A DNA stretch of 5,792 nucleotides from JBAXGE01 sp044344145 (GCA_044344145.1 JBIJDM010000192.1:1-5792), one strand, 5' to 3'. Counted from the first letter of the stretch, positions 1-5,792 are shown. Numbers and translations: made by a program. Notes: generated by a model not told the origin, from the letters alone.

Positions 1-367
1 CCTCGGGGGCGATGCGCCGATGCGAACCCACTTTATGCGCGGGTAACAGGCCCGCCGCGATTTGTTTGATGATAAAGGGGCGCGAAACGCCCAGCAACTC
101 GGCGGCCTGCTGGGTGGTGAGGTGGGGTTGGGTGGTGACCAAGGACACAGATTGCCCGGCGGCGATATTGCCCAGAACCTTGAGCAGCAAATCGGCGGCG
201 GGGGCGGGGAGTTCCACCGTGGCCGCGCCCGGATGGCGCAAAGCCACCGTTAACGTGTGCCCCGGGCGCAGGCAGCGGGCCAATTGCCGGCTGGCGGTAT
301 CGGCCAGCTTGCGGTCGCGGGCACTGGGGGCCGGGTTTTTGGATTTGCGTAATCGTGTGGTTGTCAT
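1..367 (-). CDS. Excisionase-type HTH antitoxin, partial (3' end outside window)
   Basis: The minus strand is open from an ATG at 367-365 to the window edge, giving 122 residues (MTTTRLRKSKN... to ...HKVGSHRRIAPE) with no stop. Residues about 83-119 form a MerR/excisionase-like helix-turn-helix: LTTQQAAELLGVSRP, then a basic HKVGSHRRI wing. Before it lies a segment VELPAPAADLLLKVLGNIAAG. This layout (short basic N-terminus, 'ELP...LL..L...A.G' segment, then LTTQ-AA-LL-VSRP...HKVG-HRRI) is familiar from antitoxins encoded just upstream of PIN-domain RNase toxins. The domain binds DNA and normally represses its own operon. AGAGG at 378-374, six bases before the ATG, supports the start, and a strong promoter lies upstream. 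I expect only a few tens of residues to be missing, then the toxin gene. The toxin role is inferred from family and is not visible here. It could also be a stand-alone excisionase-like regulator. Confidence 0.82.
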   Translation of the reverse strand, partial: MTTTRLRKSKNPAPSARDRKLADTASRQLARCLRPGHTLTVALRHPGAATVELPAPAADLLLKVLGNIAAGQSVSLVTTQPHLTTQQAAELLGVSRPFIIKQIAAGLLPAHKVGSHRRIAPE

Positions 368-390
368 AACGCACCTCTCAAGCAGTAAAT

Positions 391-412
391 TCAGGCGGGA
401 GTGTGTGCCTGA
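391..412. promoter_or_regulatory. Inverted repeat, candidate antitoxin operator
   Basis: TCAGGC (391-396) and its reverse complement GCCTGA (407-412) are separated by 10 bases, with two further pairs (388-389 with 414-415) after one mismatch. The arm centres are 16 bases apart. The element covers the predicted transcription start of the leftward promoter. A dimeric HTH protein bound here would block that promoter, as expected for an autoregulated antitoxin operon. The repeat is visible; its role is inferred. Confidence 0.45.
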
Positions 413-421
413 GTTAAACGA

Positions 422-450
422 ATTATACGCAACAAACGAAACAAACGCAA
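422..450 (-). promoter_or_regulatory. Sigma70-type promoter of the HTH antitoxin gene
   Basis: Read on the minus strand, TTGCGT (450-445) and a perfect TATAAT (427-422) are separated by exactly 17 bases. Transcription should start near 415, giving a leader of about 48 bases before the ATG at 367. The perfect -10 box stands out in otherwise GC-rich sequence. This is the best promoter in the window. Confidence 0.75.
431..447. repeat. Tandem 8-bp direct repeat within the promoter spacer
   Basis: AACAAACG occurs at 431-438 and again at 440-447, a period of 9 bases, mostly between the -35 and -10 boxes of the leftward promoter. It is A-rich in a GC-rich setting. It could be a regulator-binding repeat or simple low-complexity promoter DNA. 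Confidence 0.4.
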
Positions 451-557
451 CGGCGGCGGTTTCGGGCTTTGGCGTAATCCGCGCTTGGGCCGGGGCGGGG
501 GGTTGATACGCTGGCCCGGATTCGGCTGGGGTTTCCGCCCGTTGCCCCTAAGTACGC

Positions 558-586
558 TTTACGCCTAGGCTTGCATACCTTACAGT
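558..586 (+). promoter_or_regulatory. Candidate promoter for the M16-NfeD-SGNH operon
   Basis: TTTACG (558-563) and TACAGT (581-586) are 17 bases apart, each matching the sigma70 consensus at four of six positions. Transcription from here would begin near 593 and leave a leader of about 20 bases that already contains the GGGAG ribosome site. It is the best rightward candidate I found between 368 and 611, but the match is modest. Confidence 0.35.
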
Positions 587-599
587 TGAGCAACTTTTT

Positions 600-614
600 G
601 GGAGTTTCGCTTTG
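600..614 (+). promoter_or_regulatory. Shine-Dalgarno GGGAG fixing a TTG start
   Basis: GGGAG at 600-604 lies seven bases before TTG at 612-614. The first in-frame ATG is at 669, inside the conserved LPNGMTL strand of the M16 fold, and has no ribosome site. The TTG is therefore the likely start. The ATG at 631 is in another frame. Confidence 0.65.
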
Positions 615-1865
615 ACGACTGACAGTCAACATGGGGTCAGGCAATATGTGCATCCGTTGCCCAACGGAATGACGCTGCTGGCCGAGCAGACCGCAGCGCT
701 GCAGAGCGTGTCGGTGCTGCTGATGCTGCCCGGCGGGACGGGCTATGACGCGCCCGGGATGGCCGGGGCGGCGACGCTGCATGTGGAATGGACCACGCGC
801 GGGGCGGGCGGGCGCGATGCCCGGGCGCTGACGCAGGCGTTTGATCTGATGGGCGTGCAACGCTCCAGTTGGGCGGATGTGACTTTTGGGGCGTATCGGG
901 CGACGTTATTGAGTGAACATCTGGCTCCGACGCTGAGCCTGTATGCGGATATGATCCAGCGGCCGCATTTGGATGATGCGGAACTGGAAGGGGCACGGGA
1001 ATTGTGCCTGCAACAGCTCCAGGCGCTGGAAGATGAACCGGCCCAGCGGCTGAGCGTGCTGATTAAAGAACGGTATTTTGGGTTTCCGCGCGGCCGGTGC
1101 AGTTTGGGCACGCGGGCGGAAGTCGAGGCCCTCACCCCCGCGGTGCTGCGGGCCGATGGGTTGGAGCGCTACGGTACGCAGGGCGCGTATATCGTGGTGG
1201 CGGGAAATTTTGACTGGCCCAGCCTGAAGGCCCAGGTGGAAGAATTATTCGGCGGCTGGCACAAGGCCACGCGGCCGGCGCCCGCCGATCAGCCTGCGCC
1301 GCGCGGGTATGTGCATCTACCGCACCCGGCGGAGCAGGTGCATATCGGGCTGGCGTGGGATGCGCCGGCGGAACGCACGCCGCAGTCGCATCTGCATCAG
1401 GTGGGCACGCAGGTGCTCTCGGGTGGGATGGCGGCGCGATTGTTTGCCGAGGTGCGCGAGAAACGCGGGCTGTGCTATTCGGTGCATGCGGGTTATCAGA
1501 GTTATCTGGATCAGGGCTTTATGATGGGCTATTCGGCGACCACGCCGGAACGGGCCCAGCAGACGCTGGACCAGTTCATCCACGAGACCGTGCGCCTGAA
1601 TGAGGGCGTGACGGCGGCGGAGTTGGACCGGGCGCTGGTGGGGATCAAGAGCCGGATTATCATGCAGGGCGAAAGTGCCGCGGCGCGGGTTAGCGCATTG
1701 GCCTATGACTATTACCATTACCAGCGGCTGCGCAGTCTGGCCGAGGTGCGGCAGCATTATCAGCAGATCACGCTGGACGAGTTGAATACCTGGCTGGCGG
1801 GACAAAAAGCGGGTCCGTTCACGGTGGTGACCGTGGGGCCCGAGCCGCTGGTGGTCAATTATTGA
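612..1865 (+). CDS. M16 family peptidase subunit, non-catalytic (R/Y-bearing)
   Basis: A 417-residue M16B (insulinase/processing-peptidase-like) protein of normal length for a subunit with two homologous halves. The N-terminal strand (HPLPNGMTLLAEQ) and the fold pattern are clear. Where active members carry HxxEH, this one has L56-H57-V58-E59-W60: both zinc histidine positions are replaced (by L56 and W60) and only the glutamate position remains. The C-terminal half keeps the family signature RLFAEVREKRGLCYSV (276-291), including the likely substrate-binding R/Y pair R282 and Y289, spaced as in other M16 enzymes. It should not cut peptides alone but should complete the chamber of the protease encoded 22 bases downstream. 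No signal peptide is visible, so a cytoplasmic location is likely. The start is TTG, supported by GGGAG. Family assignment is firm; partner assignment comes from the adjacency and complementary motifs. Confidence 0.93.
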   Translation: MTTDSQHGVRQYVHPLPNGMTLLAEQTAALQSVSVLLMLPGGTGYDAPGMAGAATLHVEWTTRGAGGRDARALTQAFDLMGVQRSSWADVTFGAYRATLLSEHLAPTLSLYADMIQRPHLDDAELEGARELCLQQLQALEDEPAQRLSVLIKERYFGFPRGRCSLGTRAEVEALTPAVLRADGLERYGTQGAYIVVAGNFDWPSLKAQVEELFGGWHKATRPAPADQPAPRGYVHLPHPAEQVHIGLAWDAPAERTPQSHLHQVGTQVLSGGMAARLFAEVREKRGLCYSVHAGYQSYLDQGFMMGYSATTPERAQQTLDQFIHETVRLNEGVTAAELDRALVGIKSRIIMQGESAAARVSALAYDYYHYQRLRSLAEVRQHYQQITLDELNTWLAGQKAGPFTVVTVGPEPLVVNY

Positions 1866-1887
1866 CACGTTTTAACGGTGAGTACGC

Positions 1888-3114
1888 ATGCAAGAGTTCA
1901 AACATTATCAACTGAGCAACGGCCTGACGGTGCTGGTGGAGAGCAACCCCGCGCAGGTGTCGGTGGCGGTGGGCTTTTTCGTCAAGACCGGTTCGCGCGA
2001 TGAAACCCCGGCGGTGATGGGGGTGTCGCATTTTCTGGAACACATGATGTTCAAGGGCACCGCGACGCGCAGCGCGGAGGATGTGAATATCGAGTTTGAC
2101 GCCATGGGGGCGCGGTACAACGCCTATACCAGCCAGGAAACCACGTGCTATTACGCCAATGTGCTGCCGGAGTATGCGCCCCGGGCGCTGGCGCTGTTGG
2201 CGGATATGCTGCGGCCGGCGCTGCGGACCGAGGATTTCACCACGGAAAAAAATGTCATCCTCGAAGAGATCGCCATGTATATGGACCGCCCGGCGTTCAC
2301 GCTGTATGAGGCGGCGGTGCAGTATTATTTCGGGGCCAACCCGATGGGTCATAGCGTGCTGGGCACGCGCGATACCGTGGGGGCTCTGACGGCGGCGCAG
2401 ATGCGGGAATATTTTGATGCCCGCTACGGGCCGGAAAATATTATTCTGGTGATTACCGGATGCCTGCCGCAGGCCGAAGCGCTGGCACTGGCGCAGCAAT
2501 ATTGCGGGCATTGGGTAAGTCGGCCCGCCACGCGGACGTATCTGCCGGTGGTGGCCAAGGGGCAGCGCCGGCATCTGCGCAATGACAAGATTACCCGCCA
2601 CCATTTGTCCATGCTGTTTCCCGCGCCCAGCCGGCAGGACCCGCAGCGCCATGCGGCGGGGCTGATGGTGGATATCCTCGGCGATGCCGAGGGGGCGCGA
2701 TTGTACTGGGCGCTGGTGCATCCGGGGCTGGTGGATGAGGTGGAATTCAGCCTCAATGCGCAGGATCAACTCGGGACATTTTTTGTGTATGCCTCGTGCG
2801 CGCCGGAAAATGCAGTGCAGGTGGAAACGATTCTGCGGCAGGAAGTGGGGCGCATGTGGGCCGAAGGCGCCACAGCGCTGGAACTGGAACGCTTCCGCAA
2901 CAAGGCGAAAACATCCACGGTACTGAGCAGCGAACTGCCCATGGGGCGGATGCGCGCCATCGGGACGCGCTGGCAGTATATGGGCAGCTATTGCACGCTG
3001 GCGGAAACGCTGGAACAATTGCAGGCGGTGACGTGCGAACAGATGCGCGACGTGTGCCGGCAGTATGCGTGGACCGAGGCGAGTGTACTCACCATGGGCC
3101 CCCAGGAGGCGTAA
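1888..3114 (+). CDS. M16 family zinc metallopeptidase, catalytic subunit
   Basis: A 408-residue M16B peptidase with the inverted zinc motif intact: H48-F-L-E51-H52 within GVSHFLEHMMFKGT. H48 and H52 are zinc ligands and E51 is the general base. The third ligand is a glutamate in EKNVILEEI, most likely E127, about 75 residues downstream as the family expects. In the C-terminal half the R/Y signature is gone: RLYWALVHPGLVDEV (271-285) stands in its place, with V277 and D283 where Arg and Tyr are expected. That gap matches what the upstream subunit supplies, so the two should form a heterodimeric oligopeptide or peptide-processing protease. ATG at 1888 follows GGTGAG (1877-1882) by five bases, a modest ribosome site. 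No signal peptide is seen. The natural substrate cannot be read from the sequence. Confidence 0.96.
   Translation: MQEFKHYQLSNGLTVLVESNPAQVSVAVGFFVKTGSRDETPAVMGVSHFLEHMMFKGTATRSAEDVNIEFDAMGARYNAYTSQETTCYYANVLPEYAPRALALLADMLRPALRTEDFTTEKNVILEEIAMYMDRPAFTLYEAAVQYYFGANPMGHSVLGTRDTVGALTAAQMREYFDARYGPENIILVITGCLPQAEALALAQQYCGHWVSRPATRTYLPVVAKGQRRHLRNDKITRHHLSMLFPAPSRQDPQRHAAGLMVDILGDAEGARLYWALVHPGLVDEVEFSLNAQDQLGTFFVYASCAPENAVQVETILRQEVGRMWAEGATALELERFRNKAKTSTVLSSELPMGRMRAIGTRWQYMGSYCTLAETLEQLQAVTCEQMRDVCRQYAWTEASVLTMGPQEA
3104..3109 (+). promoter_or_regulatory. Consensus AGGAGG ribosome binding site for the NfeD gene
   Basis: AGGAGG sits inside the last codons of the catalytic M16 gene, six bases before ATG at 3116. 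It decides the start: the upstream in-frame extension (from 3065) would read through the M16 C-terminus and has no comparable site. The position suggests translational coupling of the two genes. Confidence 0.8.
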
Positions 3115-3115
3115 G

Positions 3116-3610
3116 ATGGAACAATGGCAACATATTCTCGGGGTGTTGATTCTGTTTGCCGCGGCGCTGGTGCTGGTGGTGCTGGAATTGCTGCTGCCCA
3201 CGCACGGGATCTTGGCGGTGCTGTGCGCGCTGACGGCGGTGGCGGCCTGCGGGTATGCGTTCTGGGTTGATTCGGTGTTCGGACTGATCGCGAGCATTCT
3301 GGTGTTGCTGGCCTCGCCGCTGGTGTTGTGGCTGGCGGTACGGATTTATCCCAATACGTTCATGGGCAAACGCGTGATGTTAGCGCAGCCCACGGCCAGT
3401 GATACGCAGTCGTTTGCGCGCGAGCAGGCGGCGCTGGAAAAATTGCTGGGCCAGCGCGGGGTGGCGGTGACGGTATTACGGCCCGCCGGGATGGCGGAGA
3501 TCGGTGGCCATCGGATTGATGTCAGCGCTGAGGCGGGGGTGATTGACCCCGGCACGCCGGTGGTGGTGGTGAAAGTGACGGGCTTACTGGTGATTGTGCG
3601 GCGGGCGTGA
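3116..3610 (+). CDS. NfeD-like membrane protein (short form)
   Basis: A 164-residue protein with three hydrophobic segments (about 8-27, 31-50, 53-75), a polar linker, then a C-terminal NfeD OB-fold domain (about 111-163). The domain shows the family pattern: LLGQRGVAVTVLRPAG, GGHRIDVSAEAG and GTPVVVVKVTGLLVIVRR. It lacks the N-terminal ClpP-like serine protease domain of long NfeD proteins, so it is the short membrane form. Such proteins usually partner with SPFH/flotillin-like proteins in membrane organisation, but none is encoded in this window. The start is set by AGGAGG at 3104-3109 and lies one base after the M16 stop, so the genes are almost certainly co-transcribed and probably translationally coupled. 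Family assignment is confident; a functional link with the M16 pair is inferred from position only. Confidence 0.9.
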   Translation: MEQWQHILGVLILFAAALVLVVLELLLPTHGILAVLCALTAVAACGYAFWVDSVFGLIASILVLLASPLVLWLAVRIYPNTFMGKRVMLAQPTASDTQSFAREQAALEKLLGQRGVAVTVLRPAGMAEIGGHRIDVSAEAGVIDPGTPVVVVKVTGLLVIVRRA

Positions 3611-3631
3611 TATTTTTCGTTGAGGTAACGC

Positions 3632-4246
3632 ATGAATATTGTGTGTCTGGGTGATTCGATTACAGCGGCGGGTAATGTGGCCGATGCGCAGCGCTGGCCG
3701 ATCCTGCTGCAACAGCAGTTGGAAGCGTGGCGGCCGGGGCGGTATGTGGTGTATTCGCGCGGCGTGGGCGGGGATACCACGGCAATGGGGTTGGAGCGGT
3801 ACAAGGACGGGGTGCTCGGGCTCAAGCCGGGGCTGGCGATTTTTATGTTCGGATTCAATGATGCCAACTGCCGGGAGTGGATGATCAGCAAGCCGCGCGT
3901 GAGTATGGCGGAGTTTAGTGCCAACCTGTATGAGATGGGTGTGGTGGCGAAGAAGCACGGCATTCGTGCGGTGTATGGGTTGAACCATCCCACCGGGCCG
4001 GGGGATGGCAATCAGGGCGATGGCCGGTCGTATCCGAAGCGGATGTTGGCGTATAACCGGGCGGTGCGGGCCGTGGCGCGGCGGCTGCGCGCGGGGGTGA
4101 TGGATTATCCGGCGTATCTGCGGAAACAGAAAATTGCGTTGCCCACGATTATGGCGGATTATGTGCATCTCAATGCGCTGGGCAATCAGCATTTGGCGGC
4201 GTGTGCGTTTGCGGTGGTGCAGGCGGAATTGACGAAGTTGGATTGA
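3632..4246 (+). CDS. SGNH/GDSL-type hydrolase (esterase-like)
   Basis: A 204-residue SGNH hydrolase with all the expected blocks. Block I is GDSIT with nucleophile S9. Block II glycine is in RGVGGDT (43-49). Block III is GFND with N76. Block V is DYVH with D176 and H179. The set predicts a working serine esterase, lipase, thioesterase or deacetylase; substrate cannot be assigned. A glycine-rich stretch (about 116-133) between blocks III and V may shape the substrate pocket. There is no signal peptide or membrane segment, so a cytoplasmic enzyme is likely, unlike the many exported members of the family. TGAGGT at 3621-3626 is five bases before the ATG, and the gap to the NfeD stop is 21 bases, consistent with the last gene of the M16 operon. 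No terminator is seen after it. Confidence 0.9.
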   Translation: MNIVCLGDSITAAGNVADAQRWPILLQQQLEAWRPGRYVVYSRGVGGDTTAMGLERYKDGVLGLKPGLAIFMFGFNDANCREWMISKPRVSMAEFSANLYEMGVVAKKHGIRAVYGLNHPTGPGDGNQGDGRSYPKRMLAYNRAVRAVARRLRAGVMDYPAYLRKQKIALPTIMADYVHLNALGNQHLAACAFAVVQAELTKLD

Positions 4247-4272
4247 ATGCGGTGGGGGCGGGCGCCTATAGT
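4243..4272 (+). promoter_or_regulatory. Candidate promoter for the O-acetylhomoserine sulfhydrylase gene
   Basis: TTGAAT (4243-4248, overlapping the stop codon of the SGNH gene) and TATAGT (4267-4272, five of six to consensus) are separated by 18 bases. Transcription would begin near 4279, giving a leader of about 60 bases. This suggests the sulfur gene can be expressed independently of the upstream operon, although readthrough is also possible because no terminator lies between them. Confidence 0.45.
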
Positions 4273-4291
4273 TGACGATTGCGGATGCGGA

Positions 4292-4311
4292 CATGGGCAG
4301 AGATGCCCATG
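4292..4311 (+). promoter_or_regulatory. Leader hairpin upstream of the sulfhydrylase gene
   Basis: CATGGGC (4292-4298) and GCCCATG (4305-4311) form a perfect 7-bp stem around an AGAGAT loop. An A/T-rich run (ACAAAATTTTTACA) follows, then the AGGAG ribosome site at 4327-4331. It is poorly placed for an intrinsic terminator because eight bases separate the stem from the T run. A role in mRNA stability or regulation of this sulfur gene is possible. I could not match it to a known SAM or SAH riboswitch, and the leader seems too short for SAM-I. Confidence 0.45.
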
Positions 4312-4338
4312 ATACAAAATTTTTACAGGAGTTTACGC

Positions 4339-5637
4339 ATGGCGGAAAATTACGGATTCGATACCTTGTCGTTGCACGCGGGCCAAAGCGCTGACCCGGC
4401 CACGCATGCCTGTGCGGTGCCGATTTATGCCACGGCGGCGTATAATTTTGATTCCAGCGAACATGCGGCCAACCTCTTTGGGCTCAAGGAGTTTGGCAAT
4501 ATTTATTCGCGCCTGATGAACCCCACCAATGATGTGTTGGAAAAACGTCTGGCCGCGCTGGATGGCGGGGCGGCGGGGCTGGCGCTGGCTTCCGGGCAGG
4601 CGGCGATCAGTGCGGCGCTGCTGACGATTGTGCACAGCGGGCAGAATTTCATCTCGGCCACCAGCCTCTACGGCGGCACGTGGACGCTGTTCACCCAGAC
4701 CTTCAAACAAATGGGCATCGAAGTGCGCTTCTTTGATCCCCACCATCCTGAACAGATCGCCAAGCTGGTGGATGCCAACACGCGGGCGGTGTATATCGAA
4801 TCGGTGGGCAACCCCAAGTGCGACATTCCCGATTTTCAGGCGATTGCCGATATCGCCCATAAGCATGATCTGCCGGTGATCTGTGACAACACCACCATGA
4901 CGCCGTATCTGCTCAAGCCCATCGAGTACGGCGCCGATGTGGTGGTCTATTCCGTGACCAAGTTCCTCGGCGGGCACGGCGTGCACGTGGGCGGGGCGAT
5001 TGTGGACAGCGGTAAGTTCCCCTGGGCCAAGAATCCCCAGAAGTGGCCGGAGTTCTGTGCGCCTTCGCCGAGTTATCACGGCATCGTGTTTGAAGAAGCA
5101 CTGCGGCCGATCGGCAACATCGCCTACATCCTGCACATCCGCACGCACTGGCTGCGTGATACCGGGGCGTGTATGAGTCCGTTTGCGGCGTTCCTGTTCC
5201 TGCTGGGCATCGAAACGCTGTCGCTGCGCATGCAGCGGCACTGTGAAAATGCGCTGGCCGTGGCGCGCTGGCTGCAGACGCATCCGCAGGTGCAGTGGGT
5301 GAATTACCCCGGCCTGCCGGGACATCCGGACCATGCCAATGCCAACAAGTATCTGCCGCGCGGTGCGGGGGCGATTGTGGGCTTTGGCATCAAGGGCGGC
5401 CGCGCTGCGGGCGCGAAGTTCATCAACGCCGTCAAGCTGTGCAGCCATCTGGCCAACATCGGCGACGCCAAGACGCTGGTCATCCATCCGGCCTCGACCA
5501 CGCACCAGCAACTGACCGACGCGGAACAAATCAAAGCGGGCGTCTCGCCCGAGTTTGTGCGCTTGTGTGTTGGGTTGGAAGACGTGAAAGACGTGCTGGC
5601 GGATCTGGATCAGGCACTGAAGGCCAGCCAGTTGTAA
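4339..5637 (+). CDS. metY: O-acetylhomoserine aminocarboxypropyltransferase (sulfhydrylase)
   Basis: A 432-residue PLP enzyme of the Cys/Met metabolism family, of usual MetY length. It makes homocysteine from O-acetylhomoserine and sulfide, the direct-sulfhydrylation route to methionine, in the cytoplasm. Visible landmarks are GFDTLSLHAG at the N-terminus, Y56-S-R58 with NPT (phosphate-binding YSR motif from the neighbouring subunit), SGQAA (85-89), Y111 in SLYGGT (ring stacking), D183 in CDNTT (pyridine nitrogen), K208 in SVTKFLGGHG (Schiff-base lysine), PASTTHQQL (384-392) and R408 in FVRLCVGLED (substrate carboxylate). The long insert around 225-260 (FPWAKNPQKWPEF and following) fits MetY better than MetB or MetC. 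AGGAG (4327-4331), seven bases before the ATG at 4339, fixes this start over an in-frame ATG at 4279. A strong terminator ends the unit. O-succinylhomoserine as substrate is the main alternative. Confidence 0.95.
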   Translation: MAENYGFDTLSLHAGQSADPATHACAVPIYATAAYNFDSSEHAANLFGLKEFGNIYSRLMNPTNDVLEKRLAALDGGAAGLALASGQAAISAALLTIVHSGQNFISATSLYGGTWTLFTQTFKQMGIEVRFFDPHHPEQIAKLVDANTRAVYIESVGNPKCDIPDFQAIADIAHKHDLPVICDNTTMTPYLLKPIEYGADVVVYSVTKFLGGHGVHVGGAIVDSGKFPWAKNPQKWPEFCAPSPSYHGIVFEEALRPIGNIAYILHIRTHWLRDTGACMSPFAAFLFLLGIETLSLRMQRHCENALAVARWLQTHPQVQWVNYPGLPGHPDHANANKYLPRGAGAIVGFGIKGGRAAGAKFINAVKLCSHLANIGDAKTLVIHPASTTHQQLTDAEQIKAGVSPEFVRLCVGLEDVKDVLADLDQALKASQL

Positions 5638-5666
5638 ACGCGGTTTGATGGCCAACGAAATACACG

Positions 5667-5699
5667 CGGGGTGGGTATATTACCCGCCCCGTTTTATTT
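5667..5699 (+). terminator. Rho-independent terminator of the sulfhydrylase gene
   Basis: CGGGGTGGGT (5667-5676) pairs over 10 bp, with one G-T pair, with ACCCGCCCCG (5682-5691) around a 5-base ATATT loop. TTTTATTT (5692-5699) follows directly. It begins 29 bases after the stop codon and is a textbook intrinsic terminator. Confidence 0.92.
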
Positions 5700-5736
5700 G
5701 CATGGTTTTGCTCTGCCCATGATTTCCCCCGTCCCC

Positions 5737-5792
5737 AAGTGGTGCCGACGCCCCGTCGGCATTGGTCCCGAAGGGACCACGCTTGCCACCAT
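5737..5792. repeat. Back-to-back hairpins, probable dispersed palindromic element, cut by window edge
   Basis: Two perfect hairpins lie one base apart. TGCCGACG (5743-5750) and CGTCGGCA (5754-5761) form an 8-bp stem with a CCC loop. TGGTCCC (5763-5769) and GGGACCA (5773-5779) form a 7-bp stem with a GAA loop. Outer sequences are also complementary in part (AAGTGGT at 5737-5743 with ACCAC-GC-TT at 5776-5784; TGGTG at 5740-5744 with CACCA at 5787-5791). There is no T run, so it is not an ordinary terminator. The design resembles REP/MITE-like intergenic repeats. Copy number cannot be judged from one window. A frame of 32 codons is open on the minus strand here (5792-5694), but I do not regard it as a gene. 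Confidence 0.6.

Noticed and set aside
12..506. A 164-codon plus-strand frame over the left edge
   Set aside because: It overlaps the HTH antitoxin gene, which has a recognisable domain, ribosome site and promoter. The plus-strand translation looks like no known family and runs through the divergent promoter region.
487..540. GC-rich inverted repeats in the divergent intergenic region (GGGCC/GGCCC and GGGCGG/CCGCCC)
   Set aside because: They are short, widely spaced and expected from the very high local GC content. No promoter or gene boundary coincides with them.
584..599. AGTTG-AG-CAACT followed by TTTTT, resembling a small terminator before the first M16 gene
   Set aside because: The loop would be only two bases (or the stem only 4 bp), too weak to terminate, and the T run adjoins the ribosome site of the M16 gene.
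1855..3297. A 480-codon open frame on the minus strand across the catalytic M16 gene
   Set aside because: It is rich in His, Arg, Pro and Gln, shows no recognisable domain, and mirrors a gene with clear catalytic motifs. Long antisense frames are common in GC-rich coding DNA.
4333..5655. A 440-codon open frame on the minus strand across the sulfhydrylase gene
   Set aside because: It has the same shadow composition, no family motifs, and is fully overlapped by a well-supported MetY reading frame.
4292..5721. An 11-bp inverted repeat flanking the sulfhydrylase gene (CATGGGCAGAG at 4292-4302, CTCTGCCCATG at 5711-5721)
   Set aside because: Several 11-bp inverted matches are expected by chance in a window this size. 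The match does not extend further, and there is no transposase or target duplication to suggest a mobile unit.

Overview
The window comes from a GC-rich bacterial chromosome. Coding is dense, with short gaps, clear Shine-Dalgarno sites and one ordinary rho-independent terminator. The paired M16 peptidases (one with a 'GARLYWALVHPG' type sequence where the R/Y motif should be), a short NfeD protein and a cytoplasmic-looking SGNH hydrolase in one run suggest the PVC (Planctomycetes/Verrucomicrobia) group or a relative. That placement is inferred from remembered family flavour, not from a database search.

Left edge (1-450, minus strand): the first 122 codons of an excisionase-type helix-turn-helix protein of the kind that serves as antitoxin to PIN-domain toxins. 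It has a near-consensus sigma70-type promoter, and an inverted repeat lies at the expected transcription start. The 3' end and any toxin gene lie outside the window to the left. Positions 368-611 form a divergent intergenic region. Apart from the two promoters and the repeats listed, nothing is recognisable in its GC-rich middle (about 451-550).

Middle (612-4246, plus strand): four tightly packed genes that look like one operon. Two are adjacent M16 peptidase genes whose active-site parts are divided between them: the first has the R/Y substrate-binding pair and no zinc site, the second has the HFLEH zinc site and no R/Y pair. They should form an obligate heterodimeric protease. One base after the second M16 gene comes a short NfeD protein with three membrane segments and an OB-fold domain, then an SGNH/GDSL hydrolase. 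A plausible but untested reading is a protease plus membrane-protein module.

Right (4243-5699, plus strand): a separate unit for sulfur amino-acid synthesis. A candidate promoter overlaps the end of the SGNH gene. It is followed by a short leader with a 7-bp hairpin, an O-acetylhomoserine sulfhydrylase (MetY type) and a strong terminator. The last ~55 bases hold two back-to-back hairpins that look like a dispersed palindromic element cut by the window edge.
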